A DNA stretch of 37,511 nucleotides, taken from Clostridiaceae bacterium. Lineage in GTDB: Bacteria; Bacillota; Clostridia; Saccharofermentanales; DTU023. Below, piece by piece: positions 35,481-37,511 of this stretch. Below the pieces are notes generated by a model that was not told where the DNA came from, ran no database searches, and saw only the letters and a list, made by a program, of their open reading frames with translations. Both the position numbers and the translations under genes were made by a program. The stretch is from the NCBI GenBank assembly GCA_012841145.1, contig DUVH01000031.1, positions 1-37,511 of the forward strand, read 5' to 3'. Each line of letters begins with the position of its first letter. Within the stretch, counting starts at the first letter, position 1.

Positions 35481-35633
35481 TTAAGATTGTTCAATATATT
35501 CTACCTTTGCCGTTATTCCAAGAGCTTTTTTGTACGGCGGCGCTGTAGGGTAAACAGAGGAGGCCATGTAACATATCGGTACTAATATCGGTTCTAAGGC
35601 TGTTATCTCATCGAAGAATATCCGCTCGGGCAT
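35481..35633 (-). CDS. Possible 50-codon ORF overlapping the hipT 3' end (unrecognised)
   Basis: ATG 35633 lies inside the last codons of hipT in another frame and reads 50 residues to TAA 35481; it overlaps hipT by 26 bases. The peptide has a balanced composition with a hydrophobic middle (ALEPILVPICYMASSVY) and the tail KKALGITAKVEYIEQS, which looks protein-like rather than random. No Shine-Dalgarno is visible, so it would depend on coupling to hipT, or it may be the 3' remnant of a longer gene. No family recognised. Confidence 0.3.
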   Translation of the reverse strand: MPERIFFDEITALEPILVPICYMASSVYPTAPPYKKALGITAKVEYIEQS

Positions 35634-36555
35634 TAAGTAATGTCTTGAAATCATCTTTCAACTTATCCGGCAACAGAGATTTACCTATCATATCTGTGAA
35701 GCGCGCTTGCATTGAGAGCAGTTTCTTAATCATTTTTTCAGCCGGTTTGCCGCCGAGGCCGAAGCTGTCGGCAAATACGAGAAAGTCCTTCCTTTGGATA
35801 TTCCTCTTTTTTCCGTTTATCGTCAGCGCAAACTCTTCGGTGTCCTCCGGCATGATCACGTTTACGGGAAGCAAGTCATATGCCGGGGACAGCACGTATT
35901 CAGCGCTGCCCTCACTTGTCTCAATCAGTGAGAAATTTTTCAAATGCATGTCCGAATTTCCGGTTAGGAAGCAGAAAACAAGCCTTATGAAAAGCTCACT
36001 CAAATCAAGCCCGGTTCTCATAGAATAGCGTCTGACGATCTTTGCGCAGCGCTCATAGGAACCGCGATATTTATCCTGCGTGAGTCTCAGGTCAAGCTGG
36101 CAGAAGTCCTCCATGGCAAGCAACCTAACAGGTGCGTTTGGCTCGATGATACGGTCGATGCGTTTTGTAATATAAGCAAGCTCGTCTCCCATCCGGATCA
36201 GTGCGTGTGGTACCGTAGCGATGCCACACGCATCTGCCATATTCATGACAAGATGCTCTGCTTCCGGCAGACAGGGAAACTCCTTTACCTGCGGTTTCAA
36301 GATATATCCGGTGGGATAATTCAAAAGCGTCAGTTGGGGATTGCCTTCGCTCATCAGATTGAGCGATAATTTTTTCTGTACTCCGGGAACCGTGTAGCCG
36401 CGACTTACGTTCTCAGAAACAATAATCTCCAGAGCGCGATCGGAAATGTCAATGTCAGGGATAACCTCTGTTCCGAAGAAGCGTCTTATGCATGCCTTAT
36501 GCCACGTTGCAGATGAGCTGCCCGGCAGAGACTTACCGCAGCATAAGCAATTCAT
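35608..36555 (-). CDS. hipT: HipT-like serine/threonine kinase toxin (HipA C-terminal domain family)
   Basis: 315-residue kinase of the HipA/HipT family; characterised members phosphorylate aminoacyl-tRNA synthetases (GltX for HipA, TrpS for E. coli HipT) and halt translation. It lacks the HipA N-terminal domain, which is encoded separately upstream. A small N-terminal Cys3/Cys6/His19/Cys22 knuckle precedes the kinase fold. The glycine-rich loop reads YTVPGVQKKLS (Thr55-Val56-Pro57-Gly58), the ATP-site Lys is Lys87 in YILKPQ, the catalytic motif is LTGNSDMHLKNFSLI and the metal Asp lies in LSPAYDLLPV. The active site looks intact. ATG 36555 has a GGGAGG site and overlaps the hipS stop by 4 bp (ATGA). 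Confidence 0.88.
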   Translation of the reverse strand: MNCLCCGKSLPGSSSATWHKACIRRFFGTEVIPDIDISDRALEIIVSENVSRGYTVPGVQKKLSLNLMSEGNPQLTLLNYPTGYILKPQVKEFPCLPEAEHLVMNMADACGIATVPHALIRMGDELAYITKRIDRIIEPNAPVRLLAMEDFCQLDLRLTQDKYRGSYERCAKIVRRYSMRTGLDLSELFIRLVFCFLTGNSDMHLKNFSLIETSEGSAEYVLSPAYDLLPVNVIMPEDTEEFALTINGKKRNIQRKDFLVFADSFGLGGKPAEKMIKKLLSMQARFTDMIGKSLLPDKLKDDFKTLLNARADILR

Positions 36556-36884
36556 ACCGGCACCTCCCTGATACTGACATTACCTACACTGTCCCTGCAG
36601 GCTACAAGAAGTAATCCGAATCGGTCGTTTCGATCAATCTTCCAGTTGCGACTGACCACATCCAGAAGCCATCCCTCCGGAATCAGTCCGTCAAAAAACG
36701 AAAAAATCGTCTTGGAGATGTATGGCTCCTCCTTCAACGGCAGTGTGAGCGATACTGAGGATGCGTCTGGCAAAGAGAGATAAGCCTTATCATAAGCAAA
36801 GGAATAACCGTCATCGGTCTCACAAAGCTCTCCCGCGAATGTGTCTCTGACATATACGTAAGCGGTTCTGTATGCCGCCGTCAT
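36552..36884 (-). CDS. hipS: HipS-like antitoxin (stand-alone HipA N-terminal subdomain)
   Basis: 110 residues matching the HipA N-terminal 1 domain (couple_hipA): LSLPDASSVSLTLPL, FFDGLIPEGWLLDVV and the ending GNVSIREVPV. In HipBST systems this short protein, not HipB, neutralises the kinase; a tryptophan equivalent to Trp72 here (in PEGW) inserts at the HipT active site in the E. coli system. ATG 36884 follows AAGGAAGG and overlaps the hipB stop by 4 bp. Classic HipA would carry this domain fused to the kinase; here a stop (TGA, 36552-36554) separates them cleanly, so this is a tripartite arrangement rather than a broken hipA. Confidence 0.82.
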   Translation of the reverse strand: MTAAYRTAYVYVRDTFAGELCETDDGYSFAYDKAYLSLPDASSVSLTLPLKEEPYISKTIFSFFDGLIPEGWLLDVVSRNWKIDRNDRFGLLLVACRDSVGNVSIREVPV

Positions 36885-37084
36885 TTATCATCCTTCCTTC
36901 CCGGCACAGCTTCCATTCCGAACATTGCGAGTGCCTGATTGACCTTGTCCATTCGCACGGTTTTTTTACCTTGTTCCAACTCTCGCACAAAGCGGATACC
37001 GAGGCCGGAACGAATAGCAAACTCTTCTTGAGTGAGATGCGCAGCCTTTCTCTGTGATTTAATAAATTCAGCAATCTTATTCAT
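36881..37084 (-). CDS. hipB: HipB-like XRE-family repressor
   Basis: 67-residue Cro/C1-type helix-turn-helix protein (LTQEEFAIRSGLGIRFVRELEQGKK), first gene of the hip operon. No Shine-Dalgarno precedes ATG 37084; a consensus -10 ends exactly 6 bases before it, so the message is probably leaderless. It most likely represses its own promoter by binding the CCC-4-GGG palindromes upstream, alone or with HipS/HipT. Size and position match HipB of HipBST loci. Confidence 0.87.
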   Translation of the reverse strand: MNKIAEFIKSQRKAAHLTQEEFAIRSGLGIRFVRELEQGKKTVRMDKVNQALAMFGMEAVPGRKDDK

Positions 37085-37090
37085 ATGCGT

Positions 37091-37119
37091 ATTATATACC
37101 CTATAGGGTTGAATTTCAA
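37091..37119 (-). promoter_or_regulatory. Promoter of the hip operon, predicted leaderless
   Basis: On the minus strand, -35 TTGAAA (37119-37114), a 17-bp spacer and a perfect -10 TATAAT (37096-37091). Normal spacing puts +1 at 37084, the A of the hipB ATG. Operator 1 fills most of the spacer, so repressor binding would block polymerase. Confidence 0.78.
37098..37109. promoter_or_regulatory. hip operator 1 (between -35 and -10)
   Basis: Perfect palindrome ACCCTATAGGGT, located in the spacer of the hip promoter. Confidence 0.72.
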
Positions 37120-37137
37120 TATTTCTAACATAAGCAA

Positions 37138-37149
37138 CCCCTATCGGGA
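37138..37149. promoter_or_regulatory. hip operator 2
   Basis: CCCCTATCGGGA with core CCCTATCGGG, starting exactly 40 bp upstream (relative to hipB) of operator 1. Confidence 0.65.
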
Positions 37150-37177
37150 TTGAATCGTTGAAACTAAAGTCTATTGT

Positions 37178-37189
37178 ACCCGATAGGGT
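37178..37189. promoter_or_regulatory. hip operator 3
   Basis: ACCCGATAGGGT; its core CCCGATAGGG is the exact reverse complement of the operator 2 core. It starts exactly 40 bp from operator 2. Confidence 0.68.
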
Positions 37190-37334
37190 GTATCATATTC
37201 ATTAGTCTTTCTGTCTTTTTTTGTCAGCCTCAATTTATCCTGAAGGAGTCGCCGTAGTATAAAATATTCATGCCTTTTTATGAGTGTGCAACAACAATCC
37301 TGTAGAAATCTATTAAAGAGAAATTCACAATAAA
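37190..37334. other. Non-coding gap between the hip operators and the tRNA-Pro terminator
   Basis: AT-rich stretch without a supportable gene. A minus-strand frame crosses it, but its start lies in the loop of the tRNA-Pro terminator and it has no ribosome binding site. No other signal seen. Confidence 0.5.
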
Positions 37335-37379
37335 AAAAGATACGGCAACTGATAAATTGATTCAATTGCCGTATCTTTT
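37335..37379 (-). terminator. Bidirectional-type intrinsic terminator after tRNA-Pro
   Basis: AAAAGATACGGCAA (37335-37348) and TTGCCGTATCTTTT (37366-37379) pair perfectly (14 bp). On the minus strand the stem is followed by a run of T (complement of the A7 at 37332-37338), giving a strong terminator three bases after tRNA-Pro; on the plus strand it ends in TTTT, so it may act weakly both ways. Confidence 0.85.
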
Positions 37380-37381
37380 GT

Positions 37382-37457
37382 TGGTCGAGGTGACAGGACT
37401 TGAACCTGCGGCCTCATGGTCCCAAACCACGCGCGCTGCCAACTGCGCCACACCTCG
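37382..37457 (-). tRNA. tRNA-Pro (anticodon TGG)
   Basis: 76-nt tRNA: acceptor CGAGGTG/CACCTCG, D-arm GGCGCAGTTGGCAGCGC, anticodon loop TTTGGGA giving TGG, T-arm CAGGTTCAAGTCCTG and encoded CCA. It flanks the accessory hip cassette. Confidence 0.95.
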
Positions 37458-37465
37458 CAGAGATC

Positions 37466-37494
37466 ATTCTAAGCTGTTGATATCAAATCGTCAA
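37466..37494 (-). promoter_or_regulatory. Promoter of tRNA-Pro
   Basis: Minus-strand -35 TTGACG (37494-37489), 17-bp spacer, -10 TAGAAT (37471-37466), 8 bases before the tRNA 5' end. Confidence 0.75.
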
Positions 37495-37511
37495 ACTTTG
37501 CACGTATGATA

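Noticed and set aside
35556-35571. Perfect GAGGAGG followed by ATG-TAA (start-stop) on the plus strand
   Set aside because: Could look like a regulatory start-stop element, but no plus-strand gene follows and the bases are explained equally well by the minus-strand 50-codon ORF.
36552-36555. Possibility that hipS and hipT are a hipA gene broken by a frameshift
   Set aside because: The junction is a clean ATGA overlap with a strong ribosome binding site before hipT, and HipT has its own N-terminal Cys/His segment, so separate genes are the better reading.
37171-37365. 64-codon minus-strand frame upstream of hipB
   Set aside because: It starts inside the loop of the tRNA-Pro terminator, has no ribosome binding site and spans the hip operators.

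Overview
The window looks like chromosomal DNA of a low-to-medium-GC Gram-positive bacterium of the Clostridia type. This is inferred from the gene order comM-dprA-topA-trmFO, the dnaG-rpoD-trmK cluster, tRNA genes that encode their own CCA, lipoprotein-type binding proteins and strong AGGAGG ribosome binding sites. The genus cannot be named from the sequence alone. There is no rRNA operon, IS element, prophage or CRISPR array.

Region 1 (1-13500, all plus strand) is housekeeping: a 5'-truncated comM/yifB, dprA, topA, an in-frame trmFO-queA fusion, tgt, yajC, dnaG, rpoD and trmK. It covers DNA uptake and recombination, topology, tRNA modification (m5U54 and queuosine 34), replication priming and the primary sigma factor. 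Region 2 (13530-20970) has the RNase P RNA gene, a YfhO-type membrane protein, and then, on the minus strand, an OmpR-type response regulator, a PAS-containing histidine kinase and an RluF-type pseudouridine synthase in one operon; an RluA-type pseudouridine synthase is divergent from it. Region 3 (21025-21430) is a minus-strand tRNA operon (CAU, Tyr, Leu) with a clear promoter and terminator.

Region 4 (21431-29525) is a leader region with a perfect 16-bp inverted repeat, followed by a five-gene Dpp/Opp-type ABC importer of odd architecture. Its 857-residue binding protein carries the two halves of the family-5 fold in swapped order, and both permeases carry extra extracytoplasmic segments. 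A small two-TM protein and an intrinsic terminator close the operon. Region 5 (29620-35467) looks like a sulfur module: a TauA-like lipoprotein, a TauB-like ATPase, a CoA-disulfide-reductase/rhodanese fusion, a YeeE/YedE transporter and finally the TauC-like permease, separated from its partners by the two redox/sulfur genes.

Region 6 (35480-37200, minus strand) is an accessory cassette beside tRNA-Pro: a tripartite HipBST-type toxin-antitoxin operon whose three genes overlap by 4 bp each. Its control region has three near-identical palindromic operators spaced exactly 40 bp apart. The promoter places +1 on the A of the hipB start codon, so the mRNA is probably leaderless. HipT carries Thr-Val-Pro in the glycine-rich loop where HipA/HipT kinases carry their regulatory serines. 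An unrecognised 50-codon ORF overlaps the hipT 3' end. The most notable items are the TrmFO-QueA fusion, the permuted binding protein, the sulfur module and the hip control region.
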